This document shows positions 38,800 to 46,700 of a DNA stretch of 64,000 bases, piece by piece; within the stretch, counting starts at the first letter, position 1; each line of letters begins with the position of its first letter. The position numbers and the translations under genes are program-made. Source of the stretch: Deinococcus humi (GTDB taxonomy: Bacteria; Deinococcota; Deinococci; Deinococcales; Deinococcaceae); contig NZ_JACHFL010000004.1 in NCBI RefSeq assembly GCF_014201875.1, positions 310,001 through 374,000 of the forward strand, given 5' to 3'. The notes under the pieces are model-generated. The model searched no databases, was not told the origin of the DNA, and worked only from the letters and a program-made list of their open reading frames with translations.

Positions 38800-39378
38800 A
38801 TGTCCGACGAACCCAGCGCAACGCCCGCCCCTACCACTACCCCGGCTCCGGCCACCACCACGAACGCCCCGGCGTTCACCGATCACGAGGCCGCGCGTGA
38901 GATCACGCGGCTCAACGGTCTGCTGGAAGCCAGCAGGGCCGAGAACACCACCCTGCGCGAGCAGGTGCAGACCCTGGAGGGGCAAGTGGACGAGACCAAA
39001 CAGAAGGACCTGGAAGCCCGCCTCACGGCGCTGGAAGCCGAGAACAGCACGCTGAAGGGCGAGAACGAGAAGCTGACTGGCGAGAAGGCACTGGGCGAGC
39101 AGGTCAGTGCGCTGACCGGCAAGGTGCGTGATCCGGAAGCGGCCCTCAAGCTGCTGACCGACGACCTGAAGACGGCGGATGGCAAGCCAGACATCGAGAA
39201 GATCATCAGCAAGTACCCGTACCTGGCCCCCGAGGGTCAGACCACGCCCAACGCGCCCAGCGGCGGCGGTGGCCCGCAGAACAGCGGCCCCGCCACGCTG
39301 GACGCCGCCGTTACCAGCAAGGACACCTCGGCCATCAACGCCGCCTTTGACGCCGAGCTGAAAGGAGCTACCAAGTGA
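38800..39378 (+). CDS. Scaffolding protein, coiled coil
   Basis: 192 residues. A Pro/Thr/Ala-rich N-terminal tail (TPAPTTTPAPATTTNAP) is followed by a long coiled coil (ITRLNGLLEASRAENTTLRE to EKALGEQ), then a short globular C-terminus. This composition directly upstream of the coat gene is typical of phage scaffolds, which guide capsid assembly and leave the head. AGGAGG precedes the ATG. Confidence 0.75.
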   Translation: MSDEPSATPAPTTTPAPATTTNAPAFTDHEAAREITRLNGLLEASRAENTTLREQVQTLEGQVDETKQKDLEARLTALEAENSTLKGENEKLTGEKALGEQVSALTGKVRDPEAALKLLTDDLKTADGKPDIEKIISKYPYLAPEGQTTPNAPSGGGGPQNSGPATLDAAVTSKDTSAINAAFDAELKGATK

Positions 39379-40232
39379 GCATTACTGTCTCTGATCCCAT
39401 CATCTGGTCCGCGCGCATCCTCTCGTATCTGGACAAAACGTTCGTGTACGGCGCTGCCTTCACCAACCGCAATTACGAGGGCGAGATCAAGGACGCGGGC
39501 AGCACCGTTCGCATCCTGCAGATCGGTGACGTGACCGTGGGCGACTACACGGGCACCCTGCCTGACGCCCAGGAGCTGACCGACAACTCGCTCGATCTGG
39601 TGGTCGACCAGCGCAAGTACTTCAATTTCGTGGTGGACGATGTGGACGCCCGCCGCAGCGTGCTGATGCTGGTGGACGAGGGCAGCAAGCGGGCCGCCTA
39701 CGCCATGAGCGACGTGCGCGACCGTTTTGTGGCGAGCTTCCACAGTGCGGTCAATGCCGCCAACGCCTACGGCACCGACGTGACGCCCATCGTGATCGGT
39801 TTCGGGGCGGGGGAGATCAAGCCCTATGACGCTTTCCTGGAACTGACCCAGAGGCTGGACGAGGCCAACGTGGGCACTGTGGACCGCCGCATCGTGCTGC
39901 CCCCGTGGTTCGTGCGGGCCATGAAGGCCCAGTTCGGAGACCGGGCCAGCAGCCTGGGGGACAACATCACTGAGAACGGCATGGCGGGCACGGTGGACGG
40001 CGTGAAGATCTTCCAGTCCAACAACGTCGCCAACGTGGCCGGGGCCAAGTACAAAGTCATGGCCGGATTGCCCGTCATCACCTTTGCCGACGCCATCGTC
40101 AAGACCTCGACCTACAGCCCTGAGAAGAAGTTCGGAACGGGCGTCAAGGGCCTGCACGTCTTTGGCGCGAAACTGCTCCAGTCCAAGGCCATGGCAGTGG
40201 GCACCTTCAACAAAGGGCAGCTCAGCAAATGA
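39375..40232 (+). CDS. Major capsid (coat) protein
   Basis: 285 residues; GTG start in a GTGA overlap with the scaffold gene. It begins WSARILSYLDKTFVYGAAFT and continues GSTVRILQIGDVTVGDYTGT, YFNFVVDDVDARRS, the pattern of HK97-fold coat proteins of the P22/DUF-type: a 'D' switch helix and beta-hinge. It would form the icosahedral shell. The position after a coiled-coil scaffold supports the call. Confidence 0.8.
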   Translation: MSITVSDPIIWSARILSYLDKTFVYGAAFTNRNYEGEIKDAGSTVRILQIGDVTVGDYTGTLPDAQELTDNSLDLVVDQRKYFNFVVDDVDARRSVLMLVDEGSKRAAYAMSDVRDRFVASFHSAVNAANAYGTDVTPIVIGFGAGEIKPYDAFLELTQRLDEANVGTVDRRIVLPPWFVRAMKAQFGDRASSLGDNITENGMAGTVDGVKIFQSNNVANVAGAKYKVMAGLPVITFADAIVKTSTYSPEKKFGTGVKGLHVFGAKLLQSKAMAVGTFNKGQLSK

Positions 40233-40621
40233 GCGCCAAGAGTGGATGGTTCCGGCACCGGCTGAGCGGCCAGGTGTTCGAGGCCGACGGCTACCAGTTC
40301 CAGGAAGCCTTGAAGAACCGCGATCTGGAGGCAGTGGACGGCCCTGGCGAAACTTCCGACGAGACGCCCAGCGCCAAGCTGGTTGCCCTGCGCGAGCGGG
40401 TCACTGGCCTTGGCCTGGAGTGGGTGGCCGGAGACGACGAGGATGCACTCAACCGCAAGCTTGACGAGCGGGCAGTGCAGTTGCGGGCCGAGGCCGATCA
40501 GCTGGGTGTGCAACACATGGCCAACTGGAAGCCTGAAACGCTCGCCAAGAAGATCGAGGCGGTGCGGGCTGAGCGCACCAAGGCACAGCCGCCCGCCGAT
40601 CCCCCTCCGACGGAGTCCTGA
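40229..40621 (+). CDS. Small head-region protein, 130 residues
   Basis: Overlaps the coat stop by ATGA. A short N-terminal beta region (GWFRHRLSGQVFEADGYQFQ) precedes charged helices and a Pro-rich end. It may be a head decoration or connector component. Not recognised. Confidence 0.5.
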   Translation: MSAKSGWFRHRLSGQVFEADGYQFQEALKNRDLEAVDGPGETSDETPSAKLVALRERVTGLGLEWVAGDDEDALNRKLDERAVQLRAEADQLGVQHMANWKPETLAKKIEAVRAERTKAQPPADPPPTES

Positions 40622-40624
40622 GCC

Positions 40625-40987
40625 ATGACCGGCCCTACCAGTCCAACCAACGCGGCGGCCTGCCTCGCCTTGGCCCAGCGCCAGATCGGGGACGCGAGCG
40701 ATTGGTCACCGCAGGAGTGGGCGGACCAGCTGGCTGAGGACGGCGTATTACGGCTGGATCCGCCCGTGCTGCACTACCGGCCCTACCGGTCAGCGCTGGC
40801 CTACCTGCTGCGCCCAGGTGTCCAGGCCAGAACCGAGGGTGATGTCAGCGAGCAATACGCTGATCCCAAAGCTCTGGCCGAACGCCTGCGCGAGCTGGAC
40901 GCCGAGTGGCTGGCGCACCGGATTCCACCAGAGGAGGCTGCTACAGCCGAAACCTTCGATGGTGCTGTCGAATGGGGCGGCTGGTGA
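40625..40987 (+). CDS. Head-tail connector (gp6-like), 120 residues
   Basis: Short helical protein rich in Trp/Pro/Arg (DWSPQEWADQLAEDGVLRLD, HYRPYRSALAYLLRP) between the coat and head-tail joining genes, where HK97 gp6-like adaptors lie. Assigned mainly by position. Confidence 0.55.
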   Translation: MTGPTSPTNAAACLALAQRQIGDASDWSPQEWADQLAEDGVLRLDPPVLHYRPYRSALAYLLRPGVQARTEGDVSEQYADPKALAERLRELDAEWLAHRIPPEEAATAETFDGAVEWGGW

Positions 40988-41310
40988 CGCGGCGGCCCAG
41001 GTTGAATCCAGTGCAGCCGGAGGCCGTGCTGTTACTGGCCGCCAGCCTGGGCGCACCCGATGCCCTGGGCGAGCGGCAGACAACGTACCAGGAAGGCCCT
41101 ACCGTCCTTGCCACTGTCACGCCGATCAGCGCAGAACAGGCCGTCAGGGCCGGGCTCACCCAGGGCGTGACCCGGCTGCGCGTGCGGCTCGCGGCGGGGC
41201 AGTTCATCGCCCCTGGTGATCGCCTGCGCCTTCGTGGGGGTGACTGGAACGTGGTGACCGCTGACGTGCGCGTGTCGTACACCGTCGCCATCGTGGAGGA
41301 GGTGCCGTGA
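40984..41310 (+). CDS. Head-tail joining protein (stopper-like), 108 residues
   Basis: Start at GTG in a GTGA overlap. Mostly beta (TVLATVTPISAEQAVRAGLT, FIAPGDRLRLRGGDWNVVTA), matching the SPP1 gp16/HK97 gp7 type of head-closure proteins, including the GD-W pattern in the last half. Confidence 0.65.
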   Translation: MTRRPRLNPVQPEAVLLLAASLGAPDALGERQTTYQEGPTVLATVTPISAEQAVRAGLTQGVTRLRVRLAAGQFIAPGDRLRLRGGDWNVVTADVRVSYTVAIVEEVP

Positions 41311-41639
41311 GACTGGAGAACACCCGTGCTCTGGCGCTGGACATCCTGGGCGTTGCCGTGGCACGCAAGGCTCAGTTGCTGCGAAACGAAATCGTGGAGA
41401 CGCTAAGTCGCCCTGGGACGGGGAAGAGGTATGGGCTGCACGTCGCCTCAGCTCCTGGTGCTCCGCCCGCCGTAGACGAGGGCCGCCTGCGCCAGAGCAT
41501 CACGGCGTTGAAAGTTGAGCCATTCCGCTGGCGGGTGGGCACCAACGTCGAGTACGCCCTGTACCTGGAGTTCGGCTCCCAGCACGTCGCCCCGCGCCCA
41601 TTCATCCGCCCAGCGGTTGAGGCGGTGCGTGGACTGTGA
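41307..41639 (+). CDS. Tail completion protein (HK97 gp10-like)
   Basis: 110 residues from GTG. The ending VGTNVEYALYLEFGSQHVAP followed by RPFIRPAVEA is the conserved pattern of HK97 gp10-type proteins, which join the tail to the head. Confidence 0.8.
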   Translation: MRLENTRALALDILGVAVARKAQLLRNEIVETLSRPGTGKRYGLHVASAPGAPPAVDEGRLRQSITALKVEPFRWRVGTNVEYALYLEFGSQHVAPRPFIRPAVEAVRGL

Positions 41640-41971
41640 CCCTGACCGACGTGCTCAATCTGGCCCGAGACGCGGCCCAGCTCTCGGCCCCGGCGTTCCT
41701 GGACCGCGCCAACGTTGCCAAACCCGTGCCCGTGCGCTACGTGCTGATTGACTACGTGGCGGGCACACCTGAGAACGTCACGTTCGACGAGCGGCGCAAG
41801 TTTCGCCTGCTTCAGATCACCTGCTATAGCCGCACCTCCCGTGCTGACGCTTTCGCGCTTCAGGACGAGGTCGCGGTTCACCTTCTTGCCGCTGGCCTGC
41901 GCGAGGGCCAGGACCGGGATGTCCCAGCCGAAGGCAGCTACTGGGGCGCACAGACCGACTGGAGGTCGTGA
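41636..41971 (+). CDS. Tail terminator-like protein (gpU/gp17 type)
   Basis: 111 residues, GTG in a GTGA overlap. The middle part RRKFRLLQITCYSRTSRADA has the beta-strand pattern of tail terminators, which cap the tail tube. Position between the gp10-like and tube genes agrees. Confidence 0.65.
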   Translation: MTLTDVLNLARDAAQLSAPAFLDRANVAKPVPVRYVLIDYVAGTPENVTFDERRKFRLLQITCYSRTSRADAFALQDEVAVHLLAAGLREGQDRDVPAEGSYWGAQTDWRS

Positions 41972-42177
41972 TGGACACAGTGAAAGTAAGGGCGCTCAGC
42001 GCCTTCAAGGGGCTGGCCTCCGAACGCGGCAAGGAAGCCCACGTCAAGAAGGATCAGGTGATCGAGGTCAGTCGCACCCGCGCCATCGATCTCAAGGCAG
42101 CTGGACTGGTGGAAGATGCCTCGGCCACCGAAGCCCGTAAACCGGCTGATGCCGATACCAAAGGAGCACCCAAGTGA
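41971..42177 (+). CDS. Small tail-region protein, 68 residues
   Basis: ATG overlapping the previous stop (TGATG). Basic N-terminal half (VRALSAFKGLASERGKEAHV, KKDQVIEVSRTRAIDLKAAG) resembles the small phage protein with 'V.V.R.F......G' start often found before tail tube genes. Function unknown. Confidence 0.5.
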   Translation: MDTVKVRALSAFKGLASERGKEAHVKKDQVIEVSRTRAIDLKAAGLVEDASATEARKPADADTKGAPK

Positions 42178-42626
42178 GCGAATGGCAACTGTCTGACGGC
42201 ACCCGCGTGCGCGTGGCCCCGATGGCGGAGGGCAGCACGGCCCGCCCCCTGGACACCGCATTCAAGCTGATGCCCGCTGGAACCAAGGCGGACCTGAAGC
42301 GCGGAGCCACCGACAAGACGAGCAGAACCTTCGACAGTGGCATGGCCGAGGATGGCCGGGTCACTGGCACCAACTGGGGCTATGACCTGGCGGGCAACCG
42401 GACCGCGAGCGCCGCCTTCGACGCCTTCTACACCATCCTCGAAGACGCCCACGACACCGGGGCTGAGGTCTGGTGCGAACGCAACCGTCTGGGCGAGACC
42501 GTCTGGAAGGGCGGGCGCTGCTCTGTGATGGACCTGCCCGAACCTGTCGGTGCGGACAACATCATCGACTGGTCGGCCAGCCTGAAAGGGCGCGGCCTGC
42601 GGGTCGATACCCCCGTCACGCCCTGA
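42174..42626 (+). CDS. Major tail tube protein
   Basis: 150 residues; GTG start after AAAGGAG. Segments SRTFDSGMAEDGRVTGTNWG and NRTASAAFDAFYTILEDAHD fit the siphoviral tube protein fold of phi13/TP901-like type. It lies two genes before the tail chaperone pair, as expected. Confidence 0.75.
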   Translation: MSEWQLSDGTRVRVAPMAEGSTARPLDTAFKLMPAGTKADLKRGATDKTSRTFDSGMAEDGRVTGTNWGYDLAGNRTASAAFDAFYTILEDAHDTGAEVWCERNRLGETVWKGGRCSVMDLPEPVGADNIIDWSASLKGRGLRVDTPVTP

Positions 42627-42868
42627 TGGAACTCGTGGCCCGCGACGCGACGGGCGAGACGCTGGCCCACGCCTGCGGCTGCACCCAGGAGCATCCTGGG
42701 GCGGCTGTGGTCGTGGGCCTGTTGTACGTCCGGCCTGGCGTCGAGACCCGCGAACACCTTTTTGAACACCCACAAAGCAAGAAGACCTGGCATTTACGCC
42801 TTCCAATTGAAGCCCTGAACCTGCCCACCGCTGGCCAGGGCATCAACGTCAACCTGGAGATTCCATGA
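42626..42868 (+). CDS. Small tail-region protein, 80 residues
   Basis: TGATG start/stop overlap with the tube gene. It contains HACGCTQEHPG, which may bind a metal, and a C-terminal beta region. Not recognised. Confidence 0.5.
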   Translation: MELVARDATGETLAHACGCTQEHPGAAVVVGLLYVRPGVETREHLFEHPQSKKTWHLRLPIEALNLPTAGQGINVNLEIP

Positions 42869-43368
42869 CCGCAACACCTGCCCGAATCGACATCACTGGA
42901 GAGCAGCAGGGCCTGATCGAGCTGGGCCTGAGCGCCGACGCCCGCATCCTGATGCTGGAATGGGACGTGCCCGAGGCCGAGATCCCTGAGGCCGTCACCC
43001 TACGCCTCCAGGAGGCCAACGGGGTCGAGCGCAAGCTGGCCACCCGGTTGAACGTTCTCGAATTCGAGAAGGTCAGCGACGACCAGGCATTCGACAGCCT
43101 GACCGATGTGCTGATGCGCCGCGCCGTGGAGGGCACGCCCCGCCTGGCCCTGCGTGCCGTCGTGGAAGCGGCCTCGCAGACGGTCCTGGCGCAGCTGGTC
43201 AACTCGTTCCTGACAGGTGAGTGGCCAGACCCAAAAGCGATGACCCTGGCCGTCAGAGCCACCAGGGGGGCGATGGCGGAACTGGCGCTGACGACCGGAC
43301 GGCTGGGCGCACCCTCGCCCTCTACGCGCGGCTCTACGGCATCCGCGCCTGGGAAATCGAACGGCTGA
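42865..43368 (+). CDS. Tail assembly chaperone, gpG-like
   Basis: 167 residues. In siphophages, a chaperone of this type just before the tape measure is made in two lengths, the longer by a -1 ribosomal frameshift into the next gene. A perfect X-XXY-YYZ slippery heptamer CCCAAAA lies at 43230-43236, codons Pro123-Lys124. The fused product would take 124 residues from this frame plus 158 from the following one (282 in all). Both forms coat the tape measure during assembly. Confidence 0.82.
   Translation: MTATPARIDITGEQQGLIELGLSADARILMLEWDVPEAEIPEAVTLRLQEANGVERKLATRLNVLEFEKVSDDQAFDSLTDVLMRRAVEGTPRLALRAVVEAASQTVLAQLVNSFLTGEWPDPKAMTLAVRATRGAMAELALTTGRLGAPSPSTRGSTASAPGKSNG
43230..43236 (+). other. 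Programmed -1 frameshift slippery site CCCAAAA
   Basis: In the chaperone frame the bases read C CCA AAA; slipping back one gives CCC AAA and enters the downstream frame, which is open from here to 43712. The shift direction and geometry are canonical. Confidence 0.8.
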
Positions 43369-43712
43369 CCCGATCCCAGCGGGAAGCTTACGAGCGGGAG
43401 ATCGGCTACATGCTGTACCTCCAAGACCGCGTGGTCCTGGACGGTCAGTTCCGCGACATGGGCGAGAAGGGCTGGGCCGCGCTGGCCAGTGCGATTCCGG
43501 GTGAGCTGCCCGATCCCATTCAGGCCACCGCTCGCCGCCGCTTCCTCGCCGCCTACGGCCTGCCGGAGTTCGCCAATCCGATCCCGCCGCACGCCGCGCG
43601 GGACTTCCTGCTGGCCTCCCGCGAGGGACGGCTGCCTGCCTGGGCACTGGCCGCCGCTGCCCGCAGCTTGAGCGACATCCGCGACGCCGCGATCACGGGA
43701 GGTGAGTCATGA
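43236..43712 (+). CDS. Frameshift-encoded tail chaperone extension, gpT-like
   Basis: Expressed as the C-terminal part of the fused chaperone after the CCCAAAA slip; an independent GTG exists at 43221 but has no ribosome site. The sequence ALYARLYGIRAWEIERLTRS and YMLYLQDRVVLDGQFRDMGE is helical and binds the tape measure in known systems. It ends in an ATGA overlap with the tape measure start. Confidence 0.75.
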   Translation, partial: SDDPGRQSHQGGDGGTGADDRTAGRTLALYARLYGIRAWEIERLTRSQREAYEREIGYMLYLQDRVVLDGQFRDMGEKGWAALASAIPGELPDPIQATARRRFLAAYGLPEFANPIPPHAARDFLLASREGRLPAWALAAAARSLSDIRDAAITGGES

Positions 43713-46700
43713 CCACACAGGCCGATGTGATCGTCGTTGACATCACCGGGCGCGACGTGGGCCTGGAAGCTGCCCTCAACCAGGCGGAGGCCAGTGCCGA
43801 GGGCGCAGGCGAGCGCGCTGGCTCCAAGTTCGGGAACGCCCTGAAGGCGGGCCTGGGCGTGGCCACGGTGGGCGCAGTGGCACTGGTTGGAGCGCTTGCC
43901 GCCGTGGGGGCCAGCAGCTTCAACTTGGCCACGGAGGCCGCGCAGAACGTCAAGGATTTTGAATCCAATCTCGGCGCAACCCGCGAGGAAGCCGAGAAGC
44001 TGGGCACCGTTGCTGAGCAGGTGTTCGGGGACAACTGGACCGGGTCTCTGACGGAAGCCGGGGCAGCCGTGGCCACCGTTCGCAAAGAGATCAGCGGACT
44101 GGCGGACGAGGACCTGCGGGCTGTGACCGGCGGCGTCGTGGCGATTGCCGAGACGTTCGAGCAGGAACAGGGGTCCATCGCGGCGGCTGTGGACTCGCTG
44201 ATGAAGTCCACGGGCATTTCTGCTCAGGAAGCCACCGACTTCATCACGAAGGGGTTCCAGAAGGGCCTGGATAGCTCCGGCGATTTCCTCGACACGCTGA
44301 ACGAGTACGCGCCCCAGTTCGAGAAGAGCAAGATCGGCGCGGGCGAATTGTTCTCGCTTCTGGAAACGGGTGCGGGCAAAGGTGCGTTGGGGACGGATAA
44401 AATCGCGGACGCCTTCAAGGAATTCGGGCTCACGATTGTCGATGTCAGCGACGACAGCAAAGACGTCTATAAAGAGCTTGGCCTCAACCAGGAGAAGCTG
44501 GTCAAGGGCATCAACGACGGGTCGATCAGCCAGGCCAAAGCGTTCGAGATGGTCACGAACAAGCTGGCCGAGGTCAAGGGCCAGGCCGACCGGACCCGGA
44601 TCGGCGCGGCCATTTTCGGCGGCGCAGGCGAGGATTTCGCCAACGGGCTGACCAAGCTGGACCTGACCAAGACCTCGATCAAGGACCTGGGCGGGGCCAC
44701 CGACTCGCTCAATAGGCGGTACGAGAATTTCAGCAACTACTTCAGCGCCATGAGCCGCCAGATCCAGGTGGCCCTGCTGCCTGTCGGGAAGGAGCTGCTG
44801 TCGCTGGCCAACGATGCCATGCCGTACCTCCAGCAGGCCGCGTCCTGGCTGGGAGACCGCTTGCCCGGTTGGATCAAGACGGGCATCGACGCGGTCAAGC
44901 AATTCGGCAGTGGCGCGATCAACACCTACAACACGCTCAAGCCCGTGATCGGCCAGGTCAGCGACGGGGTTCAGAAACTCTCCGTGTTCCTGGAGCGCAA
45001 CAAGGAAATCCTCATCCCCCTCACGGCGGGCGTCGCGGCGGGGACGGCGGCATTCGGCCTGTACCGCACTGCCCTAATCGTGGGCGCAGCCGCGCAGGCC
45101 GCCTGGACCACGGCCACCACTGTGGCCACCACCGCCAGCGTCGCGTTCCGCGCGGCCATCACGTTCCTGACCGGCCCGGTGGGGATTGCTATCACGATCA
45201 TCACCGCCCTGGTGGCCGCTGGGGTCTATCTCTACCGCAACTGGGACGAGGTCAAGGCGAAGGCCATCGCCATCTGGGGAGCCATCAGGCAGGTTGTGAT
45301 GGACGCCATCGGTGGGGCACTGGCCTGGCTGAGAACCGTCCCAGGCGAGATGTCTGAAGTCGCAATGGACATCATCCGTGGGCTGATGAACGGCATCAAG
45401 CAGGGGCCTCGCCTGATCCTGGAAGCCGTCAAGGGGCTGGGCCATTCGATCATCAGTGGCGTCAAGGGCGTGCTGGGCATCCGGTCGCCGTCCACGGTCA
45501 TGTTCGACGCGGGCGAGAACGTGGGGCAGGGCCTGTCGAACGGGATCACGAAAACGACGCCACAGGTGCAGAAGGCCGCTGCTGGTATGAGCAAGGCGGT
45601 CATCTCCGAGGTGGACAAGGCCCGCGCCGCGCTGGAGAAGGACATCCGTGCCGATGCCTGGGTCGCCTCGCTGGAGCGGGCGACGACGGCACAACTGCAG
45701 CACGCTCAGGCTACTGCCCGTGCCGCCGGTGACGCCGAGAAATATGGCGCGATCACGACCGAACTGACCCGTCGCAAGGACGTGGCCACGGCGGCCACCC
45801 AGCGGGCCACCGACGCGGCGAAGGCCGAGGCCGATCAGCTGCGCCAGAACCGCGAGACCATCATCAAGGGCGAGCAGCAGGAACGGTACGTGGAGGGCCT
45901 GCGCTCGGCCACTGCGGCCCATCTGGCCTCGGCCCTGGCCACTGCCAAGGCGGGCGGCGAGGTCGACAAGTACAACGCGATCAAGAGCGAGCAGGCTCGC
46001 CGTGAGAACGTGGCGACAGCGGCCACTCAAAAGGCCACTGATGCGGCCAAAGCTGAAGCCGATCAACTGCGGCAGAACCGCGAGTCGATCCTCAGCAGTG
46101 AGCAGCGGGAACGCTACGTGGAGGGCCTGCGCTCAGCCACGTCTGCCCAGCTCGATTCCGCGCTTGCGACGGCGAAAGCGGGCGGCGAGGTCGACAAATA
46201 CAACGCCATTCGCGCTGAGCAGACCCGCCGGGACAAGGAGGTGGAAGACAGCACCCGCAAGGCCACAGAAGCCGCTAAAGCCGCTGCTGATCAGCTTGCC
46301 AGCAACCGCAAGGCGATCACCGATGGTCTCAGATGGGGCGAGTACGTCGAGGGATTGAAAGGCTACTCGGACGATCTGCTGGAGGCGGCACGTAAGAACG
46401 CCCTGGCAGCAGGGGACGGCGAGAAATTCAATGTTGTCCTGGGCGAACAGAAGCGCCGGGCCGACGAGGCCGCACAGGCCCTCTCCGCTCTGGTCGATGA
46501 GCAGATCAGAGAGGCGAACAGTCGCTATACCGATACGAAAGGTGCAGCAGAAAGCGCTGAACGCAAAGGGTTTGTCGGGCAGTTCGGCGCGGGCGACGTG
46601 GGGCTGATCAAGAGCCTGGCCGCTGCCACTGGCCTGAGTGTGGGTCAGATCAGGGCGGATGTTTTTGCGGCCCTGGACGATGCCAAGAAATTCGCCCCCC

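Noticed and set aside
45610..46498. CRISPR-like repeat array
   Set aside because: The repeats are 228 bp long, without spacers, in frame within the tape measure coding sequence.
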